The notes below the pieces were generated by a model. That model searched no databases. It was not told the origin of the DNA and saw nothing but the letters and a program-made list of their open reading frames with translations. The position numbers were made by a program, and so were the translations under genes. Of a stretch of DNA of 64,000 bases, positions 37,220 through 45,980 are shown piece by piece. Location: contig NZ_FOUG01000014.1 of the NCBI RefSeq assembly GCF_900114785.1, positions 100,239 through 164,238 of the forward strand, in the 5' to 3' direction. Numbering within the stretch: position 1 is the first letter of the stretch; each line of letters begins with the position of its first letter. Origin of the DNA: Variovorax sp. OV329. Its GTDB lineage: Bacteria; Pseudomonadota; Gammaproteobacteria; Burkholderiales; Burkholderiaceae_C.

Positions 37220-37957
37220 TCATGCCACCGCTTCCGCGGCCACGAGGAAGGGCATCTCGCGCCGCCCTTTCGGCGTGAGGGCGAGCGCCCGCGAATCCAG
37301 GTCGGGGCGGACCCAGCCGCGCCGCACCGCCAGTTCGAGCCAGGCCGCTGCCAGCGCGCCGCCCAGGTGCGGCCGTCGCTCGCTCCAGTCGACGCAGGCG
37401 CAGGCGAAGCGGCGGCGCCTGGCGCGCGCGGCCTCCACGTCCACGCCCCAGTCCTGCAGCGCGCGTTCGCCGGCGGACGTGAGCTCGTAGCCGCCTTCCT
37501 CGCCGGCCTTGTCGCCCAGCCAGCCCTGGGACTGCAGGTGGTCGTGCAGCGCCACGCCGGCGGCACCGGCCATGTGGTCGTAGCAGGTGCGCGCCAGGCG
37601 CAGCCGGCTGGGCGTGCTGGGCTTGAAGCGCTGGCGCGGCGTGCCGGCCACCACCTGCAAGGCTTCCAAGGCTGCCGCCACTTCGCGGCTGGACAGGCGG
37701 AAGTACCGGTGCTTGCCCTGTGCCAGGGTCTCCACCAGGCCCTGCTCGCGCAGCTTGGCCAGGTGCGCGCTGGCGGTGGAAGGCGCCACCTCGGCCAGCA
37801 CGGCCAGCTCGGTGGCGGTGCGGGCATGCCGGTCCAGCAACGAGCACAGCATGCGGGCGCGCGCGGGCTCGGCGATGGCCGAGGCGAGGCGGGCCAGGCG
37901 CAGGTCGGCGTCGTCTTCCTCGGGCTGCGTTCGTTGTCCGGCGTTTCGTGCATTCAT
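37220..37957 (-). CDS. ArsR-type winged-helix regulator
   Basis: The 245-residue protein has an N-terminal ArsR/HTH_20 winged helix (about 18-95; ASAIAEPARARMLCSLLDRHARTATELAVLAEVAPSTASAHLAKLREQGLVETLAQGKHRYFRLS). A C-terminal region of ~140 residues resembles the extended domain of larger ArsR-like regulators. There is no Cys pair typical of metal sensing in the recognition helix, although CYDH and CACVDW contain cysteines. It is divergent from the cytochrome P450 gene, with only 51 bp between the starts, so it probably controls the P450-monooxygenase pair and itself. Confidence 0.88.
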   Translation of the reverse strand: MNARNAGQRTQPEEDDADLRLARLASAIAEPARARMLCSLLDRHARTATELAVLAEVAPSTASAHLAKLREQGLVETLAQGKHRYFRLSSREVAAALEALQVVAGTPRQRFKPSTPSRLRLARTCYDHMAGAAGVALHDHLQSQGWLGDKAGEEGGYELTSAGERALQDWGVDVEAARARRRRFACACVDWSERRPHLGGALAAAWLELAVRRGWVRPDLDSRALALTPKGRREMPFLVAAEAVA

Positions 37958-38008
37958 ATTTCGATGCTAGACGAAGTGTGGTTTCGCGGCAAAGGCAGAC
38001 TGCAGCCC

Positions 38009-39163
38009 ATGACGCACGAAGCCCCATCCGATGCCATCGCCGCCGCCACCCACGCGGACCCCTACCCTTTCTACGCCCAGTTGCGCGCCGGCCCACCCCT
38101 GCTGCGCGACGACCGGCTGGGCCTGTGGATCGCCAGCCGCGCCGAGGTGGTGATGCAGGTGCTGGCGCATCCGCAGCTGCGCGTGCGCCCCGTCGCCGAG
38201 CCGGTGCCGCGCGCCATCGTCGGCCTGCCGGCGGGCGAGCTGTTCTCGCAACTGATCCGCATGAACGACGGCCCGCTTCACGCCATGCACCGTCCGGTGC
38301 TGCAGCGCGGACTGGCAGGCCTGGACCTGCGCGCCGTCCATTCGCTGGCGCGCGAAGTGGCGGACGAGCTGAAGGCGGACTCGCTGGACGACTGGTGCCT
38401 GGCGATGCCGGTGAGCGCGGTCGCTGCCCTGCTCGGCTTTCATTCGGCGCAATGGCCCGCCCTGGCCCGGTGGACCCGCGACTTCGTCGCCTGCCTGTCG
38501 CCCCTGTCCAGCGCCGAGCAGCTGCAGGGCGCCAGCCAGGCCGCGCACGAACTGCTGGTGCGCTTCGAGCCGCTGATGGCATCGGCCCAGCCCGGCAGCC
38601 TGCTGGCCGGCATTCAAGAGCAGGCGGCGCGCTCGCCCGAGGTGCAGCGCCGCGTGCTGCTGTGCAACCTGGTCGGCCTGCTGTCTCAGACCTGCGAGGG
38701 CACCGCCGGCCTGCTGGGCAATGCCATCGTCGCGCTGCGGCGCGAGCCGGGGCTGCACGATGCCTTCACGCAGGGCCGGGTGATGGCGCAAGACATCGTG
38801 GCCGAGGTCGCGCGGCATGACTCGTCCGTGCAGAACACGCGGCGCTTCGTCGCCGAACCCGCCGTCGTGGCCGGCACCGCGCTGGCGGCGGGCGATGCCA
38901 TCCTGGTGCTTCTCGCCTCCGCGCAGCGCGACGAAGCCCTGCACCCGGACCCCGACCGCTTCGATGTCTCACGCAGCGAACGCCACCTGCTGGGCTTCGG
39001 CCACGGCCCGCATGCCTGCCCGGGCATGGCGCTGGCGCTGGCCATCGCGGCCGCCGGGCTGGAATCGCTTGGCAGGCGGCGCCTGGCCGATGCAGCATCG
39101 CTGCCTGCGCGGTGGCACTACCGGCGCTCGGTCAACGGCCGGCTGCCGCAGTTCTCCGCCTGA
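38009..39163 (+). CDS. Cytochrome P450 lacking the I-helix threonine
   Basis: The 384-residue soluble P450 is a little shorter than the usual ~400. The heme-binding loop FGHGPHACPG places the axial ligand at Cys337. The K-helix ExxR is Glu266-Arg269 (EVAR). The I-helix reads SQTCEGTAG: the acidic residue (Glu230) is kept, but the oxygen-activating Thr that normally follows is Gly231. The start at 38009 gives a normal N-terminus. No ferredoxin or reductase gene is adjacent. The divergent ArsR regulator and the downstream ABM-type monooxygenase suggest a small regulated oxidation module. The substrate is unknown. Confidence 0.9.
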   Translation: MTHEAPSDAIAAATHADPYPFYAQLRAGPPLLRDDRLGLWIASRAEVVMQVLAHPQLRVRPVAEPVPRAIVGLPAGELFSQLIRMNDGPLHAMHRPVLQRGLAGLDLRAVHSLAREVADELKADSLDDWCLAMPVSAVAALLGFHSAQWPALARWTRDFVACLSPLSSAEQLQGASQAAHELLVRFEPLMASAQPGSLLAGIQEQAARSPEVQRRVLLCNLVGLLSQTCEGTAGLLGNAIVALRREPGLHDAFTQGRVMAQDIVAEVARHDSSVQNTRRFVAEPAVVAGTALAAGDAILVLLASAQRDEALHPDPDRFDVSRSERHLLGFGHGPHACPGMALALAIAAAGLESLGRRRLADAASLPARWHYRRSVNGRLPQFSA

Positions 39164-39195
39164 TGAACCCGAACAACGACAAGGAACGACCCACG

Positions 39196-39540
39196 ATGCA
39201 TGCCGTGATCTTCGAAGTCTGGCCCGCCCCCGGCGAGCGCGACACCTACCTGCAGATGGCCGCCGCGCTGCGGGAACAGCTCGTGCAGATGGATGGCTTC
39301 ATCTCCATCGAGCGCTTCGAGAGCCTGAGCGAGCCCGGCAAGATGCTCAGCCTGAGCTTCTGGCGCGACGAAGCCTCATTGGCGGCCTGGCGCAACATCG
39401 AAGCGCACCGCCGCGCCCAGGCCGCGGGCCGCGGCCAGGTGTTTGCCGACTACCGCCTGCGCATCGCCGAGGTGGCGCGCGACTACGGCATGACGGAGCG
39501 CGAGGAGGCGCCCAGGGACAGCCGGCAGGCGCACGGCTGA
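39196..39540 (+). CDS. ABM-superfamily (antibiotic biosynthesis monooxygenase-like) protein
   Basis: The 114-residue protein has the dimeric ferredoxin-like ABM fold: an N-terminal strand HAVIFEVWPAPGERDTYL, the MDGFISIERFES core, and LSLSFWRDEASLAAWRNIEAHRRAQ. The SFW-x-ELAxW-like segment is typical. Members act as cofactor-free oxygenases or heme-degrading enzymes, or have no known reaction. An AAGGAAC ribosome-binding site precedes the start. It lies 32 bp after the P450 gene and is likely cotranscribed with it. Confidence 0.85.
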   Translation: MHAVIFEVWPAPGERDTYLQMAAALREQLVQMDGFISIERFESLSEPGKMLSLSFWRDEASLAAWRNIEAHRRAQAAGRGQVFADYRLRIAEVARDYGMTEREEAPRDSRQAHG

Positions 39541-39576
39541 TTCCCGTGCCGGCACGCCGTGAAATGGAGGCTCGCA

Positions 39577-39582
39577 TATAGT
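39577..39582 (+). promoter_or_regulatory. -10-like TATAGT before the ABC exporter
   Basis: TATAGT lies 80 nt upstream of the ATPase ATG. It is related to the TANAGTGC elements of the window; the -35 is not clear. Confidence 0.25.
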
Positions 39583-39662
39583 CGGCCGGACCCCGCGCAC
39601 CGCGCGAGGCGCAGCAACCGCTCGGGATGGCCCGGCGCCGGTTGGCGATCCGCAGGAGCCGA

Positions 39663-40586
39663 ATGTCCCAGCCGCTTTTCCAAGCCACCGCGCTGCGCAA
39701 GCACTACGGCGACCAGGTCGTGGTGAACGACCTGTCCTTCCACATCGCGCCGGGCGAATGCCTGGGCGTGATCGGGCCCAACGGCGCGGGCAAGACCACC
39801 ACCATCCGCATGTGCCTGGGGCTGACCAACCCCGACGCGGGCCGCATCGAGGCGCTGGGCCACGTGATGCCGCAGGACGCGCGCATCATCAAGGCGCAAC
39901 TGGGCGTGGTGAGCCAGTTCGACACGCTGGACCCGGACTTCAGCTGCGCGGAGAACCTGGTGGTTTATGCGCGCTACTTCGGCATCGGCAAGAAGACGAT
40001 GGCCGCGCGCGTTCCGAAGCTGCTGGAATTCGCCGCCCTCTCGCACAAGGCCGACGCCAAGCCGGGGGACCTCTCGGGCGGCATGCGCAGGCGGCTGTCG
40101 CTGGCACGCTCGCTGGTGAACGACCCCAAGCTGCTGATGCTGGACGAGCCCACCACCGGCCTGGACCCGCAGGCGCGCCACCTGATGTGGGAGCGGCTGC
40201 AGCTGCTGCTGCAGCAGGGCAAGTCCATCCTGCTCACCACCCACTTCATGGACGAGGCCGAGCGCCTGTGCTCGCGCCTGATCGTGCTGGACCACGGCCG
40301 CAAGATCGCCGAGGGCCGGCCGCGCGAACTCATCGCCCAGCACCTGGAGCCCGATGTGGTGGAGGTGTATGGCAACGGCGCGGTCTCGCTGGCCCAGTCG
40401 CCGCTCAAGGAACTGGCGGCGCGGGTGGAGGTAAGCGGCGAGACGGTCTTCTTCTACACGCAGGACGCACGGCGCCTGCTCGATGCACTGGGCCAGCACG
40501 GCGGCCTGCGCACCTTCCATCGCCCGGCCAACCTGGAGGACCTGTTCCTCAAGCTCACCGGCCGGCAGATCCGAGAGGACGGCTGA
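39663..40586 (+). CDS. ABC exporter ATPase, NodI-like
   Basis: The 307-residue ATPase has Walker A GPNGAGKT (38-45), signature LSGGMRRRLS, Walker B LLMLDEPTTGLDP and the switch His in LLTTHFMDEAERL. A C-terminal extension of ~80 residues resembles the DrrA/NodI group, which pairs with ABC-2 permeases. The start at 39663 is supported by CAGGAG upstream. It is followed 7 bp later by the permease gene. In rhizobia NodIJ exports lipochitin oligosaccharide, but homologues are widespread in Burkholderiales with unknown substrates, so the name indicates family only. Confidence 0.92.
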   Translation: MSQPLFQATALRKHYGDQVVVNDLSFHIAPGECLGVIGPNGAGKTTTIRMCLGLTNPDAGRIEALGHVMPQDARIIKAQLGVVSQFDTLDPDFSCAENLVVYARYFGIGKKTMAARVPKLLEFAALSHKADAKPGDLSGGMRRRLSLARSLVNDPKLLMLDEPTTGLDPQARHLMWERLQLLLQQGKSILLTTHFMDEAERLCSRLIVLDHGRKIAEGRPRELIAQHLEPDVVEVYGNGAVSLAQSPLKELAARVEVSGETVFFYTQDARRLLDALGQHGGLRTFHRPANLEDLFLKLTGRQIREDG

Positions 40587-40593
40587 CACCATC

Positions 40594-41433
40594 ATGAGCA
40601 GCAGCAGCAACGACACCCAAGTCCTGAACGGCCCCGTCCTGCCCTCCCCCTGGCGCCCGCCACAGCTCACCCTGCGCTGGTGGCCGGTGTTCCTGCGCAA
40701 CCTGCTGGTGTGGCGCAAGCTGGCCATTCCCAGCCTGATCGGCAACATCGCCGAGCCGCTGATCTGGCTGGTGGCCTTCGGCTACGGCATGGGTTCGCTG
40801 GTGGGCACCGTGGCGGTCAACGGCACGCAGGTGCCCTACATCCTGTTCCTGGCCAGCGGCTCGATCTGCATGAGCGCGATGAACGCGGCTTCCTTCGAGG
40901 CGCTGTACTCGGCCTTCTCACGCATGCATGTGCAGAAGACCTGGGACGGCATCATGAACGCGCCGGTGGGGCTGGACGACATCGTGCTGGCCGAGATGCT
41001 GTGGGCCGGCTTCAAGGCCATCTTCACCACCACCGCGATCCTGTTCGTGATGCTGGCGCTCGACATCAGCCACAGCCCCAAGCTCGTCGTCGCCTGGTTC
41101 GTGCTGGTGGGCGTGGGCATCACCTTCTCGTGCATCGCGCTCATCTTCAACGCGCTGGCCAAGGGCTACGACTTCTTCACCTACTACTTCACGCTGTTCA
41201 TGACGCCCATGATGTTTCTCTCGGGCGTGTTCTTCCCGCTGGAGCAGCTGCCCGAGGTGGTGCGCGCCATCGCCAACTGGCTGCCGCTGGCCAATGCGGT
41301 GGCGCTGGTGCGACCGCTCTTCATGGACCAGTGGCCGGCCAACTGGCTGCAGCATGCGCTGGTGCTGGTCGTCTACACCGTGGCCGCCTTCTGGATCTCG
41401 CTGGCGCTGACGCGCCGGCGTTTCGCAAAATAA
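40594..41433 (+). CDS. ABC-2 type permease, NodJ-like
   Basis: The 279-residue integral membrane protein has six predicted helices and the ABC2_membrane signature. Segments include LIGNIAEPLIWLVAFGYGMGSLVG, FNALAKGYDFFTYYFTLFMTPMMFLSGVFFPLEQLPEVVRAIANWLPLANAV and a terminal helix. This matches NodJ and drug-exporter permeases. It partners the ATPase 7 bp upstream. The transported molecule is unknown; lipid or oligosaccharide export is usual for the group. Confidence 0.91.
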   Translation: MSSSSNDTQVLNGPVLPSPWRPPQLTLRWWPVFLRNLLVWRKLAIPSLIGNIAEPLIWLVAFGYGMGSLVGTVAVNGTQVPYILFLASGSICMSAMNAASFEALYSAFSRMHVQKTWDGIMNAPVGLDDIVLAEMLWAGFKAIFTTTAILFVMLALDISHSPKLVVAWFVLVGVGITFSCIALIFNALAKGYDFFTYYFTLFMTPMMFLSGVFFPLEQLPEVVRAIANWLPLANAVALVRPLFMDQWPANWLQHALVLVVYTVAAFWISLALTRRRFAK

Positions 41434-41460
41434 AGCCATTGACCCAAGGCAACAACGAAC

Positions 41461-41862
41461 ATGCTGCAGAACCTCACCGCCTTCTTCCTCCACTGGGCCA
41501 TCACCGGCCTGTGCCTCTGGATCGCCAGTCTGGTCTTCCGGGGCATCCGCTTCGACAGCACCGGCGCGCTCATCGGATCGGCGCTGCTGCTGGGCCTGGC
41601 CAATGCGCTGGTGAAGCCGCTCCTGATCGTGCTGACGCTGCCGCTCACGCTGATCACCTTCGGCCTGTTCCTGCTGGTGATCAACGCGCTGGTGCTGCTG
41701 CTGGTGGCCTGGCTGGTGAAGGGCTTCAAGGTGTCGGGCTTCTGGACGGCCGTGTTCGCCAGCCTGTTCATCTCGGTCCTGAGCCTCATCATCGGCGGCT
41801 TCTTCGTGGGCGGCACGCCCGACACCCAGATCCGGATGCCCAGCGGCGGCACCTGGCTCTGA
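41461..41862 (+). CDS. Holin-4_2 / YvlD-like membrane protein
   Basis: The 133-residue protein has four hydrophobic segments, with the family motif ALLLGLANALVKPLLIVLTLPLTLITFGLFLLVINALVLLLVAWLV. This places it in the phage_holin_4_2 (YvlD) family of small inner-membrane proteins. Despite the family name, most are chromosomal and unrelated to lysis; there are no phage genes here. It follows the ABC permease by 27 bp and precedes the MDR oxidoreductase by 30 bp in the same orientation. Function is unknown. Confidence 0.88.
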   Translation: MLQNLTAFFLHWAITGLCLWIASLVFRGIRFDSTGALIGSALLLGLANALVKPLLIVLTLPLTLITFGLFLLVINALVLLLVAWLVKGFKVSGFWTAVFASLFISVLSLIIGGFFVGGTPDTQIRMPSGGTWL

Positions 41863-41892
41863 TTCCTTTTTTCCCGCACCAGGAGAACATCC

Positions 41893-43038
41893 ATGAGCAC
41901 TTCGCAACAACGCACCAACCTGCAACTGCGCTCGCTCGTCAAGAAGAGCGGCGAGCTGGAGTTGTCGCTGGTCGACACGCCCCTGCCCACGCCCGGCCCC
42001 GACGAGGTGCTGGTGCGGATCGAGGGCGCGCCGATCAATCCCTCGGACCTGGGCCTGCTGTTCGGCGCCGCCGACATGCGCGGCGCGCAGGCCTCGGTGG
42101 ACGGCCACGGCCGCCCGGTGATCACGGCGCGCGTGCCCGAAGGCGCCGCCCTGCGGGCCATGGCGGCGCGGCTGGACCAGTCCATGCCGGTGGGCAACGA
42201 GGGCGCGGGCACGGTGGTGGAGGCCGGCTCGTCGCCGGCCGCCCAGGCCCTGGTCGGCAAGAAGGTGGCGGCCCTGGGCGGCGCCATGTATTCGCAATGG
42301 CGCGTGGTGCCGCTGGCGCAGTGCCTGCCGCTGCCCGAGGGCGCCACCGCGGCGCAGGGCGCCTCGTCCTTCGTCAACCCGCTCACCGCGCTGGGCATGG
42401 TCGAGACCATGCGGCGCGAGGGCCACAAGGCTCTGGTGCACACGGCGGCGGCCTCCAACCTGGGGCAGATGCTCAACCGCATCTGCCAGAAGGACGGCGT
42501 GCCGCTGGTGAACATCGTGCGCAAGCCCGAGCAGGCGGAACTGCTCAAGGGCATGGGCGCGCAGTACGTGTGCGACAGCAGCTCGCCCGGCTTCCTGCAG
42601 GAGCTGACCGATGCGCTCGCCGCCACCGGCGCCACCATCGCCTTCGACGCCACCGGCGGCGGGCCGCTGGCGGGGCAGATCCTGGGCTGCATGGAAGCTG
42701 CGATCAACCGCAACGCGAAGGAATACAGCCGCTACGGCTCGACCACGCACAAGCAGGTCTACATCTACGGCGGCCTGGACATGCGGCCCACCGAGTTCAA
42801 CCGCAACTTCGGCATGACCTGGGGCATGGGCGGCTGGCTGCTCTTTCCCTTCCTGCAGAAGGCCGGGCCGGCCACGGTGCAGGCGCTCAAGGACCGGGTG
42901 GCGGCCGAGCTCACCACCACCTTCGCCAGCCACTACTCCAAGGAGATCTCGCTGGCCGAGATGCTCGACCTGGAGGTGATCGGCGTCTACAACCAGCGCG
43001 CCACCGGGACCAAGTACCTGGTCAATCCAGGCAAGTAG
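41893..43038 (+). CDS. Zinc-independent MDR-family oxidoreductase
   Basis: The 381-residue protein has the medium-chain dehydrogenase layout: a GroES-like domain (PGPDEVLVRIEGAPINPSDLGLL), VGNEGAGTVVEAG, and a nucleotide-binding domain (ALVHTAAASNLGQMLNRICQ). The catalytic zinc ligands of alcohol dehydrogenases are absent, so it belongs with quinone-oxidoreductase or enoyl-reductase-like members and probably uses NADPH. An insert of ~30 residues (GLLFGAADMRGAQASVDGHG onward) follows the first substrate-binding segment. An AGGAG site precedes the start. Substrate is unknown. Confidence 0.88.
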   Translation: MSTSQQRTNLQLRSLVKKSGELELSLVDTPLPTPGPDEVLVRIEGAPINPSDLGLLFGAADMRGAQASVDGHGRPVITARVPEGAALRAMAARLDQSMPVGNEGAGTVVEAGSSPAAQALVGKKVAALGGAMYSQWRVVPLAQCLPLPEGATAAQGASSFVNPLTALGMVETMRREGHKALVHTAAASNLGQMLNRICQKDGVPLVNIVRKPEQAELLKGMGAQYVCDSSSPGFLQELTDALAATGATIAFDATGGGPLAGQILGCMEAAINRNAKEYSRYGSTTHKQVYIYGGLDMRPTEFNRNFGMTWGMGGWLLFPFLQKAGPATVQALKDRVAAELTTTFASHYSKEISLAEMLDLEVIGVYNQRATGTKYLVNPGK

Positions 43039-43063
43039 GCCGGCGCGGCCTGGCGCGCCCGGC
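43039..43063. terminator. GC-rich hairpin between convergent genes
   Basis: A GCCGGCGCG arm pairs with CGCGCCCGGC (one bulged C) around a 6-nt loop, between the MDR gene and the end of the glycan operon. It could stop transcription from both sides. Confidence 0.45.
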
Positions 43064-43071
43064 CCTTACGC

Positions 43072-44430
43072 CTAGCCAGCGCCGAGCACGGCGCTGCCGC
43101 GTCCATCACGTCCGGCCGATGAAGCCAGGCGTGCACCGACCTCGCGCAGGTTGATCGCCAGCCAGCCCATCCACGACAGCGCAGCGAACAGCAGCAGCGA
43201 AGCGGCGGTAGCGGCGTAGACCTCCGCAACGGCGGTCGAAGTCCAGCGGATGGTGATCACCGCCATCGAGCCCAGCACCAGAGCGGTCCAGGCCAGCCAG
43301 CTGGCCGATGCCAGGCCCGTGGCATGGAGCGTGCGCAGGAAGGCCGCGACGGGAATCAGCAGCCAGATGTAGTAGTGCGACCAGGACACCGGGCTGGTCA
43401 CGCAGGCCAGCAGCATGACCAGCATGAATTGCGCATCGCCAGGATGCAGCGCCGCGCCGGAAGCCGGCGTGGCCTCGGCCCGGCGTGTGCGCCAGAGCAC
43501 CAGCACCACCGCGCCGTAGAGCAGCGCCACCAGCGCGCCCGACAGCCTGGCGCCCCAGGCGGAGAGCGGCACGACGTCCCACTGGAAGAGCCCCTGCGCC
43601 CCCACCTGCAGCCGCAGCACGAAAGCCTGGATGGACTGCACGTTGAAGGCCGGCATCGGGTCGTTCGCGTAAGGCCGCACGCAATGCTCGTACCAGCGCA
43701 GGTGCATGTCCCAGCCGAAGATGGCCAGCGAGGCCAGCGAAGCAACGGCGCACACCGCGAAGCCACCGAACGCGATGCGCCAGCGGCCGCGCAGCAGGTA
43801 ATACACGCCAAAGAGCAGGAAAGGCAGCTTGATCAGCGCGATCGCACCCAGCAGCAGGCCACAGCGGAAGTCCTGGCCGCGCCGCGCCATCACCATCGCT
43901 GCCACCAGCGGCCACAGCAGGAAGTGCGAGATGTTGCCTTCCTTGATGCTGTAGGCCAGCGGGCCCGAGGCGGCAAACAGGAAGAGCAGCACCCAGGCGG
44001 CTCGGCGGTCGAGTTCGAAGGCGCTCACCAGCGACTTCCAGGCGCCCAGGGTGAACAACAGGCCGGTCAGCGCAAAGGCGATCATGGCCGGATGGAGCGG
44101 CAGCAGCGCGAAGGGCCAGAAGAGGTAGGCCACGATGGGCAGGTTGACGAAGCCGTTGATCCCGCGCTCCAGCATGGGTGCCAGGGCGCCAGGCGATTCG
44201 CGCACCGCCAGGCCCGCACCCAGGTAGGCGTCGCGGAAGTCCTCGAACAGGCCGCCCGGATCGGAGATGGCGAACAGGCCCAGGGCCATGGCGCCCGCCA
44301 GGCCCAGGCCCAGCAGCGGGGAGATGCCGGCGTCCTTCCCGCCTGTCGCGGCACGCCCGCGCATCAGCAGCAGCAGGCCTGCGAGCAGGCCGGCCAGGTG
44401 CAGCGCGTGGGCGAGCAAGGGGTCGATCAT
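43072..44430 (-). CDS. GT87/DUF2029-type membrane glycosyltransferase
   Basis: The 452-residue polytopic protein has about ten predicted membrane helices and the pattern of GT-C family 87 (DUF2029): a short first helix, then FEDFRDAYLGAGLAVRESPGAL with the acidic residues of the first periplasmic loop, SIKEGNISHFLLWPLVAAM, GAIALIKLPFLLFGVYYLLRGRW and CVTSPVSWSHYYIWLLIPV. GT-C enzymes use polyprenyl-phosphate-linked sugars on the outer face of the membrane. The start at 44430 overlaps the stop of the GtrB-like gene by 4 bases. It is the likely third member of a GtrABC-type system that transfers a sugar to lipopolysaccharide or another glycan. Confidence 0.85.
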   Translation of the reverse strand: MIDPLLAHALHLAGLLAGLLLLMRGRAATGGKDAGISPLLGLGLAGAMALGLFAISDPGGLFEDFRDAYLGAGLAVRESPGALAPMLERGINGFVNLPIVAYLFWPFALLPLHPAMIAFALTGLLFTLGAWKSLVSAFELDRRAAWVLLFLFAASGPLAYSIKEGNISHFLLWPLVAAMVMARRGQDFRCGLLLGAIALIKLPFLLFGVYYLLRGRWRIAFGGFAVCAVASLASLAIFGWDMHLRWYEHCVRPYANDPMPAFNVQSIQAFVLRLQVGAQGLFQWDVVPLSAWGARLSGALVALLYGAVVLVLWRTRRAEATPASGAALHPGDAQFMLVMLLACVTSPVSWSHYYIWLLIPVAAFLRTLHATGLASASWLAWTALVLGSMAVITIRWTSTAVAEVYAATAASLLLFAALSWMGWLAINLREVGARLASSAGRDGRGSAVLGAG

Positions 44431-45527
44431 CGTGCGCGCTCGTTCAAGGCGCTCGTCGCCCTCGCGTCGACGGTCTGCCGTTCCCCGGGCCTGCGGCCCA
44501 GGTGCTCGAGGAGATCGGGCGCGAGATCTTCGTCGGCGCTCTCGGCCGGCCACACGTCCTTGAGCAGGTACAGCGGCCGGCCCTTGGTCTCGTCGAACAT
44601 GCGGCCCACGTACTCGCCCAGGATGCCGATAGTCACCAATTGGATGCCGCCAAGGAACAGCACGACGGCCATCAGCGATGGATAGCCGCGCACCGGGTCA
44701 CCGTGGAGCAGCGTCTTGCCCACGATCCACACCAGGAAGAAGAAGGCCACGGCAGCCGTCATGAAGCCGACGTAGGTGGCCACCTTCAAGGGCCCCGTGG
44801 TGAAGGAAGTGATGCCTTCCAGCGCGAAATTCCACAGCTTCCAGTAGTTGAACTTGGTGGTGCCGGCCACGCGCGACTCGCGGTGGTAGCGCACCGCACA
44901 TTGCCGGTAGCCCACCCAGGCGAACAGGCCCTTCATGAAGCGGTGCTGTTCGCGGCAGCTCTTGAGCGCATCCACCACGCGCCGGCTCATCAGGCGGAAG
45001 TCGCCCGTGTCTTCCGGAAGGTTGACGCGGGTGAGCTTGCGCATCACGCGGTAGAACAGGAAGGCGGTCATCTTCTTGAGCGCCGTCTCGCCGTCGCGCA
45101 CGATGCGCTGGCCGTACACCACGTCGTAGCCGGCCTCCCACTTGGCGATGAATTCCTTGATGATCTCGGGCGGGTCCTGCAGGTCCACGTCGATCACCAC
45201 CACCGCGTCGCCGGACGCATGGTCCAGGCCGGCCGACAGGGCGATCTCCTTGCCGAAGTTGCGGCTCAGCCCCAGCACCGCGATGCGCGGGTCGGACTCG
45301 CGCAGGGCGTGCAGCGCCTGCAGCGTGCCGTCCGTGCTGCCGTCGTCGACGAAGACGATCTCCGCCGGGTAGTCGATCTCGGCAAGCAGCCGGCTCATGC
45401 GCTCGTGGAAGTGCCCCACCACCTCTTCTTCGTTGAAGACCGGCACCACCACCGAGATCAGCGGCGGCCTGCGTCCCTGGCCGGTGCCCAGCAGGGCCGA
45501 GTGCTCGATGTCCACGTGGCCGTTCAT
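44427..45527 (-). CDS. Bactoprenol glycosyltransferase (GtrB/DPM1-like GT2)
   Basis: The 366-residue protein has a GT2 catalytic domain at about 30-245 (ISVVVPVFNEEEVVGHFHERM, IVFVDDGSTDGT, VVVIDVDLQDPPEII, then GDFRLMSRRVV and FAWVGYRQCAVRYHRESR). Two C-terminal membrane helices follow (about 265-285 and 300-325). This is the layout of GtrB/ArnC-type enzymes, which load a sugar from UDP-glucose or similar onto undecaprenyl phosphate. It is coupled by 4-base overlaps to GtrA upstream and the GT87-like gene downstream. Confidence 0.92.
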   Translation of the reverse strand: MNGHVDIEHSALLGTGQGRRPPLISVVVPVFNEEEVVGHFHERMSRLLAEIDYPAEIVFVDDGSTDGTLQALHALRESDPRIAVLGLSRNFGKEIALSAGLDHASGDAVVVIDVDLQDPPEIIKEFIAKWEAGYDVVYGQRIVRDGETALKKMTAFLFYRVMRKLTRVNLPEDTGDFRLMSRRVVDALKSCREQHRFMKGLFAWVGYRQCAVRYHRESRVAGTTKFNYWKLWNFALEGITSFTTGPLKVATYVGFMTAAVAFFFLVWIVGKTLLHGDPVRGYPSLMAVVLFLGGIQLVTIGILGEYVGRMFDETKGRPLYLLKDVWPAESADEDLAPDLLEHLGRRPGERQTVDARATSALNERAR

Positions 45528-45931
45528 CGCTTGCTCCCAAATGTCCAGCGGGCGTTGAGCACGAAGCCCACCACCAGCACCAGGGCCGTGGCCAGCAACT
45601 GCGCCACCAGGTAGTGAAGGCCCAGCGTCACCGTGAGCAGGTACATGGCCGCCGCGTTGATGGCCAGGCCGACGCCTGCCACTGCCATGAAGCGCGGAAA
45701 GGCGTGGCCATGGCCGGGCCGGCTGTCGAAGACCCAGAAGTAGTTGATCGTATAGTTGACCAGCGCGCCCACGACGGAGCCGGCCACCGAGGCCATCCAC
45801 CCGGTCGCGCCCAGGCCGGACACCAGCGCCACCAGCAGGGCGTAGTGCGCCGCCGTGCCGACAGCGCCGGCACCGGCAAAGCGCATGAACAGGGCCGCAA
45901 GGCCCCGGCCATCCTGTCGTGGGGTGTTCAT
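45524..45931 (-). CDS. GtrA-family membrane protein (putative lipid-linked sugar flippase)
   Basis: The protein is 135 residues from the chosen start, with four membrane helices and the GtrA signature FMRFAGAGAVGTAAHYALL and VNYTINYFWVFDS, ending VLNARWTFGSKR. GtrA proteins are thought to move undecaprenyl-phosphate-glucose across the inner membrane. The start at 45931 places the first helix close to the N-terminus; starts at 45955 or 45967 would add 8-12 residues. The stop overlaps the GtrB-like start by 4 bases. Confidence 0.88.
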   Translation of the reverse strand: MNTPRQDGRGLAALFMRFAGAGAVGTAAHYALLVALVSGLGATGWMASVAGSVVGALVNYTINYFWVFDSRPGHGHAFPRFMAVAGVGLAINAAAMYLLTVTLGLHYLVAQLLATALVLVVGFVLNARWTFGSKR

Positions 45932-45980
45932 GGAACCGCTGGAAGTGGATGGCATGGCTGGGCGCACGGGAGTCGGTGCC

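Noticed and set aside
41461..41862. Prophage lysis gene
   Set aside because: The protein belongs to the YvlD-type holin-4_2 family, and no phage genes are nearby.
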